Of a stretch of 64,000 nt of DNA, positions 53,601-63,173 are shown piece by piece. A program made the translations under genes and the position numbers. Numbering within the stretch: position 1 is the first letter of the stretch; each line of letters starts with the position of its first letter. Under the pieces are notes generated by a model. It was not told where the DNA came from. It ran no database searches and saw only the letters and a list, made by a program, of their open reading frames with translations. Origin of the DNA: Acanthochromis polyacanthus (taxonomy: Eukaryota > Chordata > Actinopteri > Pomacentridae); assembly GCF_021347895.1 (NCBI RefSeq), contig NC_067118.1, positions 36,879,755-36,943,754 of the forward strand, in the 5' to 3' direction.

Positions 53601-56600
53601 GGAAGTGTCTGGGTCCCCTTCCTTGTGCTGAAGGTGAAAAGAGCTAAGAAAACACCCAGAGCGCCTGTTTATCCTATACCGTACCTCTTTTCCTTCTCTC
53701 TCCACTGCCAGCGTCTCTCCTTCCGCTTCCCTGTTACTGATACGTCTCAGTCTGACTGTGTTTTTACAACCGTGCACGTGGCGGACGCATGCACACGCAC
53801 ATACACACACATGGCTGATCTCACAGTCTGGGCTGGACCAGTTAGGAAGCAGCAGGGGAAAAAAAACACACAACAAGAATAAGATGATGAATAACAAGTC
53901 CTCAGTTCAGGCTCTTTGATAAGAAAGCCTTTTTCCACCCAAAACAGTGACCTACTTCTTCCTACATGTCTTGGATAAAGAACGAAGCAAAAGTGATGCA
54001 CGCAACAAAGACCCGCTGTTAAGTATATTGCTCTTTGAATAGAATAGAGCCGGAGTCCGTATAGGGTCACAGGACTTATACAGGGAGCAAAATTAGATTT
54101 ATGTATATTGGTTAAGTGGCGGCACATGCAGAGTAGGTAGACATGATGGGGAATTTGACCAACTTGTCTTCGCTTCTTGTTTGAAGCTGATTAAGTTAAA
54201 CGTCTCTGTCCTTCTTTTGCTACGTTCGCTCTGTCCGACTGTAGCTCTTTAAACGATTCAATAATGCTTAGCCCACTGGATAATCAACTTAAAAAGCCTG
54301 TGGGGGAATAAAGAAACTTGTAACTAAATCTAAGCATGATGTCAAACTGTGAAAACAAGCAGACTGGGAACATGGCCCTAATGAAAAGCAGAATGCCCAA
54401 TCCGCTTTTAACAAGAGCCGTGTCACCAATATGCAACATGTGTGCTCACTTACACACGAGCAGCATGTAAACACGTGAACATGCAACCACGGCGCTGCAC
54501 AGAATGCTGGTAGACAAACAGACACACGGTGTTTCAGCAGCATGTTCTCTGTGACACGACGTCCATATTCAGGCGGAGTGGCTCGCTGTTCTCTAGGTTA
54601 CAGAGCCATGCAGCTCGTTGCTAGGTACACTCTTATATTGGCAGGTTCTAAAAGGCTCTGGTTACACTGAGGGTAACCTGGGTGAATTATACATAACCCA
54701 ATGCTCATCTACATGTAGCTCCATTAGGACTCGCAGGACCACCCCATCTGCACCCCCTTGCCAATTAGTCACAGAAGAGTAGGCACTACCAGACAGAGTC
54801 AGCTTCAAAGGCAACGCACCCTGAGACAAATCATTATTGCTCGGCTCCCTTTCATCCCAAACAGCGACCAGAGACACTGCACATTGATCGCTCTTGTTTT
54901 TGCTCACTTTCAGGGACATTTTCTGTATTTGTAATACTATTAATGACATTTTTCTCACTTTGAGACTCTTGTTAAAGTCTTTTTATTAAGTTTAATATGT
55001 AAAAAAAAAAGTTGTGTCGTTTTGTAATGTTTGTTTCGTTTGTGTTACAGGAGAGGCGGTTGCACATGTATGTTGTGTACTGTCAGAACAAGCCCAAGTC
55101 GGAACACATTGTCTCAGAGTATATTGAAACATACTTTGAGGTGAGTAACCCATAACATCTACCTTTTCTTTCACCTTATGCCATTATTCATAGATAGATA
55201 GATATGTACACTACTAGTCAAAAGTTTGGACACATTATCTTGATTTGATTATTTTATTCATTGTAGATTAATACTGAAGAAGTCAAAATTATAAAAGAAT
55301 ACATATGGAATGATTTAATAAATGTTAATCTTCAGTATTAATCTATAGTGTCGAAAATAATACAAATAAATAAAAGGCATTAAATGAGAAGGTGTGTCCA
55401 AACTTTTGACTGGTAGAGTGCATATAGTCAGGGTGTTTGCCAGATGTGAAGTCCTCAGAATGCTGGTTTTGTCCGAACAGCAGTCACCTGTCAATCAAGC
55501 CTGCAGTTAATAAGACACTTAGTATGCATGAATGTCTCACTGTGCCTGCTCTATGTATTATACATGGCCATGTGGACCTGTGTGGAGCTCCCATTTATTA
55601 TTCAGGCTGTAATCAGTTCATTTTCATTGACAGTAAACACAAGACAAATAGACGTACAGTATAATCCCTGTAGCTGATTGTCTTAGAGGGATTATATTGG
55701 CCATCAGCTGCCGTGTTTCGCTCTGTGGCTGTCGGGCTGACTGATGTTGTGTTCGTCTCCGCCGTCAGGAGCTCCGGCAGCAGCTGGGCCACAGGCTGCA
55801 GCTCAACGACCTGCTCATCAAACCTGTCCAGAGGATCATGAAGTACCAGCTATTGCTGAAGGTGAAAAGCCGGGCACCGCTGTGCTGTTGATCACACACC
55901 AGCACCTAAACGCACACAACGGGCGACTGTGAGACACACAGCGGGGTCTGTGAAGAAGCCGTAAACATACAAGCACATGAAAACACTCACACACCCCTCT
56001 GTGCGTAAACACAGAGCATTATGTCTGTTTAGGCTAAAGTCAAAGAGGAAGAGGAAAATTACAGAACGAGGCTGTAATCTTTCAATTGGATTTAAAAAAT
56101 AATATGTAAAAGTGTTTGAAGAACATCATGAAATTACATCCCTGGTATAAAACTTTTCCAAAATGTAAAACTTTGCCCTTTGGCACTCGAATAAAAGGTT
56201 AGTTTAGCACCCATAAATACTCCTCCAGATGTCCTCACCTTTCCTGGCAGTAAAGCTGGAATGCTCCGGTGACCATGCTGTGTTTATTTCACCAGGACTT
56301 CCTAAAGTATAACACCAAAGCAGGGATGGACACAGAGGAGCTGGAGGTGGGTGTTCTGATGGATTATTATGAGGCTTAATGTGCTGTTTTGCATGTGCAC
56401 AACCATGTTGCCTCACACTGCCCTTTAAAACAGATGCACCTCTATCCTTCAAACAGAAAGCAGTTGAAGTGATGTGCTTTGTGCCAAAACGTTGCAACGA
56501 TATGATGAATGTGGGCCGACTACAAGGCTTCGAGGTTCGTCTCAGGATTTTAGATCATCAGAACATTTCTTTTGCCGACTGTTCGTCTTGTGAAAGCCAC

Positions 56601-59600
56601 GCTCTAACGACTTCCTCTGTTTGTTTTGTTAATATTCAATGTGGTACCAGGGGAAGATCACGGCCCAGGGCAAACTGCTCCAGCAAGACACCTTCACTGT
56701 CATCGAGCAGGACTCAAGTTTTCTGTCTCGCGCCAAGGAAAGACGAGTCTTCCTCTTTGAGCAGCTGGTCATCTTTAGTGAGCCGATCGACAGGAAGAAA
56801 GGCTTCTCGCTCCCCGGATACACCTTTAAAAACAGCATTAAGGTGGTTTTAGCTAAATGAAATGCCATAAAATACAAAGTTCACTTCCCTCCCAGGTTAT
56901 GAATTACACAACAGATCCATGCCTCATTTACTCCTGCCTAAATCTGCATGTTACATAATTCCATGGTGTGGGCTTTTTAGAGGCTTGCATGTGTTAGTCA
57001 CGTATTTAACGAGCACTTCAGCAGGATGACCTCCTCGCAGGTGCTAGTCAGATGTGCTGTGTTCCAGGTGAGCTGCCTGGGGGTGGAGCCCAGCGTGGAC
57101 GGAGACGATGCACGCTTCGTTCTGACTTCGCGCAACCCTGACGGGAGCGTGGTGCGCTTCCAGCTGCAGGCGTCCTCCCCTGAGATCTGCAGAGCCTGGG
57201 TCAATGACGTGGTGCAGATCTTGGAAAGCCAGCGCAACTTCCTCAATGGTAAGTCTCAGCTGAGCTCTGAGGTCAAGTGAGGTCACCGTTATTCAAACAA
57301 CACATTTAAAACAACAGCTGTCGAGCCAAAGTGCTTTCTAGTAGAGAAATATGATTGGCATTATGAATTAACTAAATTTAGGATCCTATGGTCTTATTTG
57401 TGATGTGAAGTTTCCTGAGAATAAAGTGAAACCTCTGGTGCCATACCAGCACATTTAAAACTGTGTATTTTGTGCAACATAGATAAAATCTGTGTAATAT
57501 TAATATTTCTCTAAGAATATTTCTTCTCATGAAAGCATCTGTACAATACCATTCATATGTGCAATAATGTTCTTTGCATAGCCAGAGGAATTTGGTCAAT
57601 CTGAGTACCCACATATGGGAGAACTAGTACTTATGTGTGTTTTTTGTTTGTATTCATTTTTGTACAAATGTTTCTTAAATTATTTCGTATTGTCTAATAA
57701 TTAGATCCTACAAAACTGCATATAGAAACACCGACCAAACCAAAGATCCTCTATGAAGGAGCATATTTGTAGCAGTGTAGTGAAGACATCACCACAGCTC
57801 TCAAATCCATAAATCATGCTTCAGCTTGGCATATTTTCCATTTATTGACTATGTTGTGGAGTCAGTGTGAGTCAAGACTTATCTTTGGTTTGACTGTGCA
57901 GTCTTTGTATCGACACCCATTAACAAAAGAAAAAACAGGTTTGAGTATATTTTCTGTATTCAAAAATTACTTCATCGCCTTATTTTGAAATTTTGACTGA
58001 AATATCTATGCTTTGATTACTTTAAATCAGTATTTTTGTCATTCCTAACATGTCTTAGGCTTAGGTATTTTGTACTGTATTGTTTTAACAACACAAAAAG
58101 GCAACACTTTAACCCACCCTATATAACATTTAGAATTAGTAAATAAACATTTGATGAATGGATTATCACACATTGCAAGTGTTAAATCATATTTTTTGTC
58201 AAAATCTGACTGAGCACGTTGATGTGGATGCTGGTGGGTGCATAAACAGATAATGGATTACAGTATAGAATGACTTTGTGATGTTTTCAGTCAGTCCAGT
58301 GCATCTGACGGAATCGGTGACATGAATAAAGTTCTTCATCCAGCTTCCTCTGTCCAGCATTGCAGTCAGAGGTTCTTTGCCTTCCAGACCAGAGTCTTCT
58401 TCTAGCACCTTCCTTAATGTTGTACTATTCTTGCAGGCCCTTCTAAAAGTATCAGGTTTCCATAATAGTACTTGACCAGCTGCTTCGTTGCGTCTCACCA
58501 CATGTCCATCCAGGGCTAGTCTACGTTGACTAGTGACGGTTGACAAACATGCATGTGGACCATATAGCGACTTCTTGGCGAAGTGTGATTTCCAGGAGAT
58601 GTTTTGGACCATCTGTAGCATTCTGGTAGAAATCCCATCAATTCTTTTTGAGAGAGTCTTCGATAGTGACCAAGAGTCAGATCCATGGAGTAAAATGGAT
58701 TCCACTGACGCCTTGAATACTCTAATTTTGTTTTTGTTTTAATAGGAAATACCCATATTTTTAACAGCGTGTTTATTGCTTCCCAACCTTTACCAGTTTT
58801 TGTTTCTATATCATGTGCTGTGTTGGTGTAGCCTCCAAGATACAGGAAATCATCAACTTTCTCAATTTCAGATCCATCTACTGCATGCAATGTCTCCTCC
58901 AATGCTGGGTTAAGGTTCATGAACTTCAGGAAGAGTCCAATCTGTCTTGTTTTTCACTCTACCCGTTGCAGAAGGTCTTCTGCTTCACTGAGAGGGTTTT
59001 CCAGGAGGGCAGTGTCGTCTGCAAATGCAATTTCTGGGAGGACTTCTTTGGGGTGTCTTCTACTTTGACGATGCTTCAGGGTCAGGTCATTAGAGGGCAA
59101 GATTGCATTCCTCACTCCATAGTCTAAGCAGATGATGAAGAGGAAAGGTGCTGGAGGGTCTGCTTGAAGCACTCCGGTGTATATGGATAAGAGATCTGTG
59201 TTGCACTCAGGAGTGTTGATTAGAAGTGTTCACATACATAACTCTTATTGCTTCAACAATAGGAGGAGGGATTCCACATGCCAGTAGAATTTGGAAAAAA
59301 ATCAGTGATGTTTTAATAATATGGAAAAGTGTCTTTTGAGTTTTACTTTACATTAATGAATGCGGATGGTCTCTCAACAAATAAATACTGAATCCACCTG
59401 TTACAAAGTTGAATAAAACATGCAGAATGCAGATTAACAAGATGTCTTTGTTTCTTTTGTCTTTCAGCCTTACAGTCACCTATTGAATACCAGCGGCGAG
59501 AGAGCAAGTCCAACAGCCTGGGGCGCAGCATGAGGCCCCCTCTGTCTGCTGCCAGCGCCCTACGACCCCACTCCTCGGCCTCTATTGACCGTCATAAGCT

Positions 59601-60062
59601 GCCCTCCCTCCACTCCCACAACACCTCCCTGCCCACACTCTACCTGCCGAGCCAAGGCCAGAACCAAGGACCCAGTGAGACCTACTCCCTGAGAGATGTA
59701 GGTTTATTCAGTCTCTCCCTCCATACAGTGGCACCATCCTACAGTAACTGCTCACTCAAACACAATATTTCTGTTCAGGAGACACCCGAGTCACTGCTAG
59801 GCCTGCTTATGTCTTAAGCTTTTTTTTTTTGGACTGTAGCAAAACTAAAATAATGCATACAGCAAATGGTATTGTGTGCATGCACCCCAGTGCTGAGTGA
59901 CTTATCTGTTCTTACCTGCATCTGCAGCCCACTGTGGTCCAGCTATGCCCTGCTGACTCCCACACTGTTTCTCCATCACATGTCCAACTGGGCTTCACTG
60001 ATCAGCCAAACTGTCAAGCTGTGTCAAATGGGCTGTACACTCCAACCACACAAAGTGCACAG
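24053..60062 (+). CDS. arhgef25: arhgef25 (p63RhoGEF/GEFT), 15 exons, 3' end outside window
   Basis: Rho guanine nucleotide exchange factor. It catalyses GDP release from RhoA-type GTPases and is activated at the plasma membrane by Galpha-q/11, coupling GPCRs to actin contraction (known for the family). Joining the exons listed below gives an open frame of at least 647 codons (human about 580): residues 1-35 Cys/His-rich N-terminus, about 36-216 Ser/Pro-rich linker, DH domain about 217-401 (CR1 [16 protein letters not shown]3 [20 protein letters not shown]), PH domain about 402-525, and a C-terminal helix [12 protein letters not shown] (523-534) matching the known Galpha-q contact segment. 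All 14 junctions are GT-AG with matching phase. [13 protein letters not shown] and the N-terminal CGCC motif favour ARHGEF25 over TRIO or KALRN. The teleost a/b paralogue is undetermined. The final exon(s) are not in the window. Confidence 0.93.
24159..27454. other. Start of the 20.5-kb arhgef25 intron 1
   Basis: Apart from the (AC)44 microsatellite at 25,367 and an A17 run near 25,987, nothing is recognised. At about 27,165-27,180 there is a MEF2-like TTTAAAAATAGAT. A single such site has no weight on its own. Confidence 0.45.
25367..25454. repeat. (AC)44 microsatellite
   Basis: 88 bases of perfect AC repeat in intron 1. The His/Thr and Cys/Val frames over it are artefacts. Likely length-polymorphic. 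Confidence 0.98.
27455..29849 (-). mobile_element. 5'-truncated L1-like LINE insertion with 15-bp TSD
   Basis: Minus-strand insertion of 2,365 bp (27,470-29,834) flanked by perfect direct repeats ATACACGGCAATGTT (27,455-27,469 and 29,835-29,849). The poly-T next to the left copy is the element's poly(A) tail on the opposite strand, as expected for target-primed reverse transcription. The 5' truncation falls just before RT motif A. A (TA)n(CA)n repeat sits in its 3' UTR at 27,713-27,743. It is antisense to arhgef25 in intron 1. Confidence 0.92.
27831..29834 (-). pseudogene. L1-like ORF2 C-terminal two-thirds, one nonsense codon
   Basis: Reverse transcriptase from motif A ([11 protein letters not shown]) through [18 protein letters not shown] and the catalytic YADDLLLY, then thumb and C-terminal domain with the zinc-knuckle-like CDRC-x7-HMFFSC and the ending WGPFLAYF. 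The two long open parts (29,238 upward, and 29,174 down to 27,831) are in the same frame, separated by one amber codon at 29,238-29,240; translation resumes as [21 protein letters not shown]. The endonuclease and ORF1 are absent. The near-intact frame suggests a fairly recent insertion. Clade L1/Tx1-like by motif; subfamily not determined. Confidence 0.9.
29850..40424. other. Middle of arhgef25 intron 1, no gene recognised
   Basis: Ten kilobases without a supportable exon. Open frames at 30.7-31.3, 31.9-32.8, 33.4-33.8, 38.3-38.6 and 39.5-40.2 kb lack family-like sequence and consistent splice sites. Diverged repeat fragments are likely but I could not name them. Confidence 0.45.
40425..40752 (-). 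mobile_element. tRNA-derived SINE with L2-like tail
   Basis: The minus strand begins with a pol III internal promoter: box A TGGCTCAGGTGGTAGAG (40,740-40,724) and box B GGTTCGATTCC (40,714-40,704). A central body contains CTGCCCCAGGGCAGCTGTGG, and the 3' end reads AGCGCTATACAAATCTAATC followed by (ATT)n. The tail resembles L2 LINE ends, suggesting L2-dependent mobilisation. The body is a familiar teleost repeat. No clear target duplication was found. It is not a tRNA gene: the cloverleaf is not maintained. Confidence 0.8.
40753..42042. other. Intron 1, unassigned, possible conserved noncoding block
   Basis: No coding exon recognised. 41,360-41,700 is of more balanced composition, with TAATTA-type and GATAA-like motifs and no repeat character (see findings). 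Any regulatory role is speculative. Confidence 0.35.
42043..42608 (+). mobile_element. Internally deleted hAT element with 8-bp TSD
   Basis: A 550-bp element (42,051-42,600) with terminal inverted repeats TAGGACTGGGCGATA (left) and TAGGGCTGGGCGATA (reverse complement of right end), flanked by 8-bp direct repeats CTTCCAAG (42,043-42,050) and CTTCCAAA (42,601-42,608). The 8-bp duplication and TIR type place it in the hAT superfamily. Only the 5' BED-finger exon remains; the catalytic transposase is missing. Confidence 0.85.
42241..42450 (+). pseudogene. BED-type zinc-finger remnant of hAT transposase
   Basis: 69-codon frame starting [15 protein letters not shown], with the BED pattern W-x-W-F-x-F near [10 protein letters not shown], then MCKVYKSNV and the distal LFQHLRQRH. 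The second cysteine of the expected C-x2-C pair reads Tyr, so the finger should not bind zinc. The frame stops soon after the finger, before the RNase-H-like domain. Non-functional remnant. Confidence 0.8.
42609..44627. other. 3' part of arhgef25 intron 1
   Basis: No exon or element recognised. It ends in a pyrimidine-rich tract (CTTGCTCTCTCTTCGGTATCCTCTCTGTAG, described by position 44,598-44,627) that serves exon 2. Confidence 0.5.
44628..44935 (+). CDS. arhgef25: arhgef25 exon 2 (Ser/Pro-rich linker)
   Basis: 308 bases entering in phase 1 and leaving in phase 0 at GTGAGA. It begins [12 protein letters not shown], the stretch conserved directly after the N-terminal exon in mammals, followed by a Ser/Pro-rich region, the motif [15 protein letters not shown] and a Pro/Ser/His tract. 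It is the common acceptor for exons 1a and 1c. The [15 protein letters not shown] motif resembles the TRIO/kalirin linker upstream of the second DH domain. Confidence 0.93.
45432..45542 (+). CDS. arhgef25: arhgef25 exon 3
   Basis: 37 codons, phase 0 at both ends, acceptor TTCCAG, donor GTCAGC. It starts [20 protein letters not shown] and ends [11 protein letters not shown]. Unstructured linker. Being a multiple of three it could be skipped in frame. Confidence 0.85.
45543..48802. other. arhgef25 intron 3
   Basis: 3.3 kb with no supported exon. It contains a perfect MEF2 consensus CTAAAAATAG at 47,986-47,995. A possible 51-base cassette at 47,636-47,686 has splice-like borders but an in-frame stop (rejected). 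Confidence 0.5.
48803..48927 (+). CDS. arhgef25: arhgef25 exon 4 (linker to DH start)
   Basis: 125 bases, phase 0 in, phase 2 out, donor GTATGT. Acidic Asp/Ser-rich stretch ending [12 protein letters not shown], with the Met codon split across the intron. The ALEKSMYVL junction is the conserved entry to the DH domain. Confidence 0.93.
49631..51158 (+). mobile_element. Second L1-like LINE, 5'-truncated, 18-bp TSD
   Basis: A plus-strand insertion of about 1,492 bp (49,649-51,140) flanked by AAAAAATACAGTTTTTCC at 49,631-49,648 and 51,141-51,158. It ends in AATAAAATTTTC plus poly(A). The duplication's edge is ambiguous within the A-run. It lies sense to arhgef25 in intron 4 and is inserted inside a MITE, so it postdates that element. 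Confidence 0.92.
49669..50808 (+). pseudogene. L1-like ORF2 C-terminal fragment
   Basis: The frame is open from the truncation point to a natural stop: no internal nonsense codon or frameshift in about 380 codons. It covers the region after the RT, including [18 protein letters not shown], the knuckle CDKC-x8-HLFWSC and the terminal [12 protein letters not shown], parallel to the end of the intron 1 LINE but clearly a different subfamily. It lacks the endonuclease and RT catalytic motifs, so it is immobile by itself. The first codon is arbitrary; there is no genuine start. Confidence 0.88.
51619..52642 (+). other. Distal intron 4 with L2 tail
   Basis: No exon. At 52,258-52,319 the sequence AAAGTGCCCTGAAGTGACCT followed by GTGATTTGGTGCTATATAAAT is the characteristic L2 LINE 3' terminus. 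The rest is unassigned AT-rich intron. Confidence 0.55.
52643..52709 (+). CDS. arhgef25: arhgef25 exon 5 (DH CR1)
   Basis: 67 bases, phase 2 in, phase 0 out, donor GTAAAA. Encodes [18 protein letters not shown] and LIVE: conserved region 1 of the DH domain, whose glutamate contacts the GTPase switch region in this family. Confidence 0.95.
53139..53242 (+). CDS. arhgef25: arhgef25 exon 6 (DH)
   Basis: 104 bases, phase 0 in, phase 2 out, donor GTAAGT. Encodes [15 protein letters not shown] followed by [17 protein letters not shown], closely matching the p63RhoGEF/TRIO DH2 pattern. Confidence 0.95.
53470..53539 (+). CDS. arhgef25: arhgef25 exon 7 (DH)
   Basis: 70 bases, phase 2 in, phase 0 out, donor GTGAGT. 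Encodes [20 protein letters not shown] and IKH. The Asp codon before YFL is split across the intron. Confidence 0.95.
53558..53598. repeat. (AC)n microsatellite 18 bases after the exon 7 donor
   Basis: About 20 CA units beginning 18 bases into intron 7. Intronic CA repeats near donors can bind hnRNP L and influence splicing (established elsewhere); an effect here is speculation. Confidence 0.95.
53599..55050. other. arhgef25 intron 7
   Basis: No exon, RNA or named repeat recognised beyond the adjacent CA repeat and short CA-rich stretches near 53,790. Confidence 0.5.
55051..55140 (+). CDS. arhgef25: arhgef25 exon 8 (DH)
   Basis: 30 codons, phase 0 both ends, donor GTGAGT. Encodes [20 protein letters not shown] and [10 protein letters not shown], nearly identical to the mammalian protein. 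Confidence 0.96.
55209..55420. mobile_element. Small Tc1-like MITE with nested inverted repeats
   Basis: 212-bp element with long TIRs: left CACTACTAGTCAAAAGTTTG, right (reverse complement) CACTCTACCAGTCAAAAGTT. Inside, ATTAATACTGAAG (about 55,266) pairs with CTTCAGTATTAAT (about 55,330), so nearly the whole element can fold. The CAGTCAAAAGTTTGGACAC terminus is a frequent fish MITE end. A TA precedes the left end but not clearly the right. Confidence 0.75.
55769..55861 (+). CDS. arhgef25: arhgef25 exon 9 (DH CR3)
   Basis: 31 codons, phase 0 both ends, donor GTGAAA. Encodes [20 protein letters not shown] and [11 protein letters not shown], the conserved-region-3 helix that forms the main Rho-binding surface. 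Confidence 0.96.
56296..56346 (+). CDS. arhgef25: arhgef25 exon 10 (DH)
   Basis: 17 codons, phase 0 both ends, donor GTGGGT. Encodes [18 protein letters not shown] very short exon that is conserved in the family. Confidence 0.95.
56457..56534 (+). CDS. arhgef25: arhgef25 exon 11 (DH end)
   Basis: 26 codons, phase 0 both ends, donor GTTCGT (non-consensus after GT). Encodes [20 protein letters not shown] then RLQGFE, the end of the DH domain and link to PH. Confidence 0.95.
56651..56842 (+). CDS. arhgef25: arhgef25 exon 12 (PH, first half)
   Basis: 64 codons, phase 0 both ends, donor GTGGTT. Encodes [20 protein letters not shown], then the PH core [20 protein letters not shown] and YTFKNSIK. 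The insertion with [10 protein letters not shown] is closer to TRIO than to mammalian p63RhoGEF. Confidence 0.96.
57068..57248 (+). CDS. arhgef25: arhgef25 exon 13 (PH end, Galpha-q helix start)
   Basis: 181 bases, phase 0 in, phase 1 out, donor GTAAGT. Encodes [20 protein letters not shown] to the PH C-terminal helix [18 protein letters not shown]. Phe523 and Leu524 correspond to human Phe471 and Leu472, reported Galpha-q contacts. Confidence 0.96.
57249..58239. other. arhgef25 intron 13, left part
   Basis: AT-rich intron; no exon or named element recognised before the RT fragment. Confidence 0.5.
58240..59190 (-). pseudogene. Decayed non-LTR retrotransposon RT fragment
   Basis: Minus-strand pieces of a LINE RT in at least two frames: [16 protein letters not shown], then the catalytic FADD box [20 protein letters not shown] (about 58,980-59,040), then [20 protein letters not shown], and the C-terminal [20 protein letters not shown] region and [10 protein letters not shown]. 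Frameshifts lie near 58,700 and around 58,920-58,950, so it is dead. The pattern is of a common fish LINE type (L-Y-G-x-E-T-W-x-L-T-like module); I could not assign the clade. No TSD or tail identified. It lies antisense in intron 13. Confidence 0.8.
59468..59697 (+). CDS. arhgef25: arhgef25 exon 14 (Galpha-q site, C-terminal tail)
   Basis: 230 bases, phase 1 in, phase 0 out, donor GTAGGT. The split Ala codon gives [20 protein letters not shown]; Leu527, Pro530 and Ile531 match human Leu475, Pro478 and Ile479. A Ser/Pro/His-rich tail follows, ending PSETYSLRD. If the donor is not used, the frame stays open 40 codons to a TAA ending at 59,817, giving an alternative C-terminus. Confidence 0.95.
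59928..60062 (+). CDS. arhgef25: Probable arhgef25 exon 15
   Basis: 45 codons, phase 0 both ends, bounded by acceptor CTGCATCTGCAG and donor GTAGTG. It begins [20 protein letters not shown] and ends [12 protein letters not shown], a low-complexity tail like that of the mammalian protein. Phase fits exon 14 exactly. The call is weaker than for the domain exons because the tail is poorly conserved. No in-frame stop follows within the exon, so at least one more exon is needed. Confidence 0.62.
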
Positions 60063-61536
60063 GTAGTGTATCCGCATGCATTTAGACACAAGAGCTACCT
60101 CCGTGTTACAGCTAAAATGTGCCTGTTTTGCACAGAGCTGAACATTGTGCTCCTGAGTTGTCAGGCAGTCATTATTCAGCACCAGCATTGGGAAAATTAA
60201 TGACAAAACAAGCCGCAGGAAGCTAGCCACTGGGGAAATAACAGGCCATTGTTCAACATCTAACAATAATTCCAGTGTGCTCATTAATGTTAATTAAAAG
60301 ATGAAAAGCTTTAGTAAATGGTAACCATTTATTTAGACACACATACAGTGAAGGTATTTGTTGAGTTATAAGAAGAGTTATTTCTCCCCCTATTGGATGA
60401 CAAAGGAATCAATAAAAATCAGATGATTCTGAGGGAAATGGATTGCAATAGCATTTACAATTAAATTTAGTTAGGAGGGAAACTGCAAGATCTCAGTGCT
60501 TTACATGTAATAACATTCTCTATTAATTCATGCTGTCTGTCCTAAGCATCTGTAAAGTACACAGTAGAGTATCCTGTTACTGTTCTACATCTCCATTAGC
60601 AATGTCTCCCTTCATCATTGCTGGGCTCTTGTCCTTGGAGGGAACATGTTTACAGGCCAGCAGTTGTTTTTCCTTCACCTCTTTCTCTCCGTTTGCTCTG
60701 GCTGGATAGGCTGGGCACATAACAAACAGGACGTAGGCTGAGAAAGACTAGGAAGTCCGAGAGATGCTTATCGAATGCAGATAATCGTTTCCCATACTTG
60801 TACCAGGATACAGAAATGGATTTGTGTATTTTTAGACTGATGCTGTCGAACAAAAAAAATCAGATTTTTCCCACATTTTCCATGGTATGTTAAAGAAAAT
60901 GCTTTCTTAATATGTGGGTGCTTTAAAGGTACCATATGCTGCCCCTCGTGTTGATAAAAATCTCACATTTCCGCTATATGTGACTTCAGATTTTCCATTA
61001 GTTCACCTGGTTTTAGAATTGTTCTAAGTGTTGTGTGTCAGTGTCTGTAGCTTTAAAATGGAGCTAAGTTGCTGCTGCCCACGTCTCCTTTGAGAAGACT
61101 CTCTCCGTGTATGTGATCAGAAACTATATGGAAATAACGTTGAATTTACAGTACAGCCGTTGTTTTTTATATGCGTTTGGTGAGTTTGTCAGATGATTCT
61201 ATGGTTATAAAATCAGTAGTTTAGCAGTGCGGCAGCTTGGAAATGACTCTGATGTAAGTGGTGTTTACATGTAGTCTGTGTGTCAGACACTGTTTCATAA
61301 TTATTCTGTCATCTGATAATAGAAAAATGTGTAAATGAGAATGGCTTTATGGGGAATTCAGTGCTCATGTGCAGTACACATGAGCACAGAGATCAAGAGA
61401 GAAACAAAGATGTAAACGCTGACTGAATTTAGGTTGCACTGACACAACAGGCAACATGAAAACACAGTAACCTACCCAGTTCTTCTTTGTTGGTTTCAAA
61501 ATGCTCTTAATGTCCTTCAGCATTACATTTTCCATA
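60063..61536. other. Downstream intron, left part
   Basis: No terminal exon of arhgef25 recognised. Repeat-like but unnamed sequence at about 60,920-61,340. Confidence 0.45.

Positions 61537-63173
<1,637 letters not shown>

Noticed and set aside
24053..60062. Gene could be trio or kalrn rather than arhgef25
   Set aside because: There are no spectrin repeats or second DH-PH, the N-terminus has the p63RhoGEF CGCC anchor, and the post-PH helix reads [13 protein letters not shown] as in ARHGEF25.
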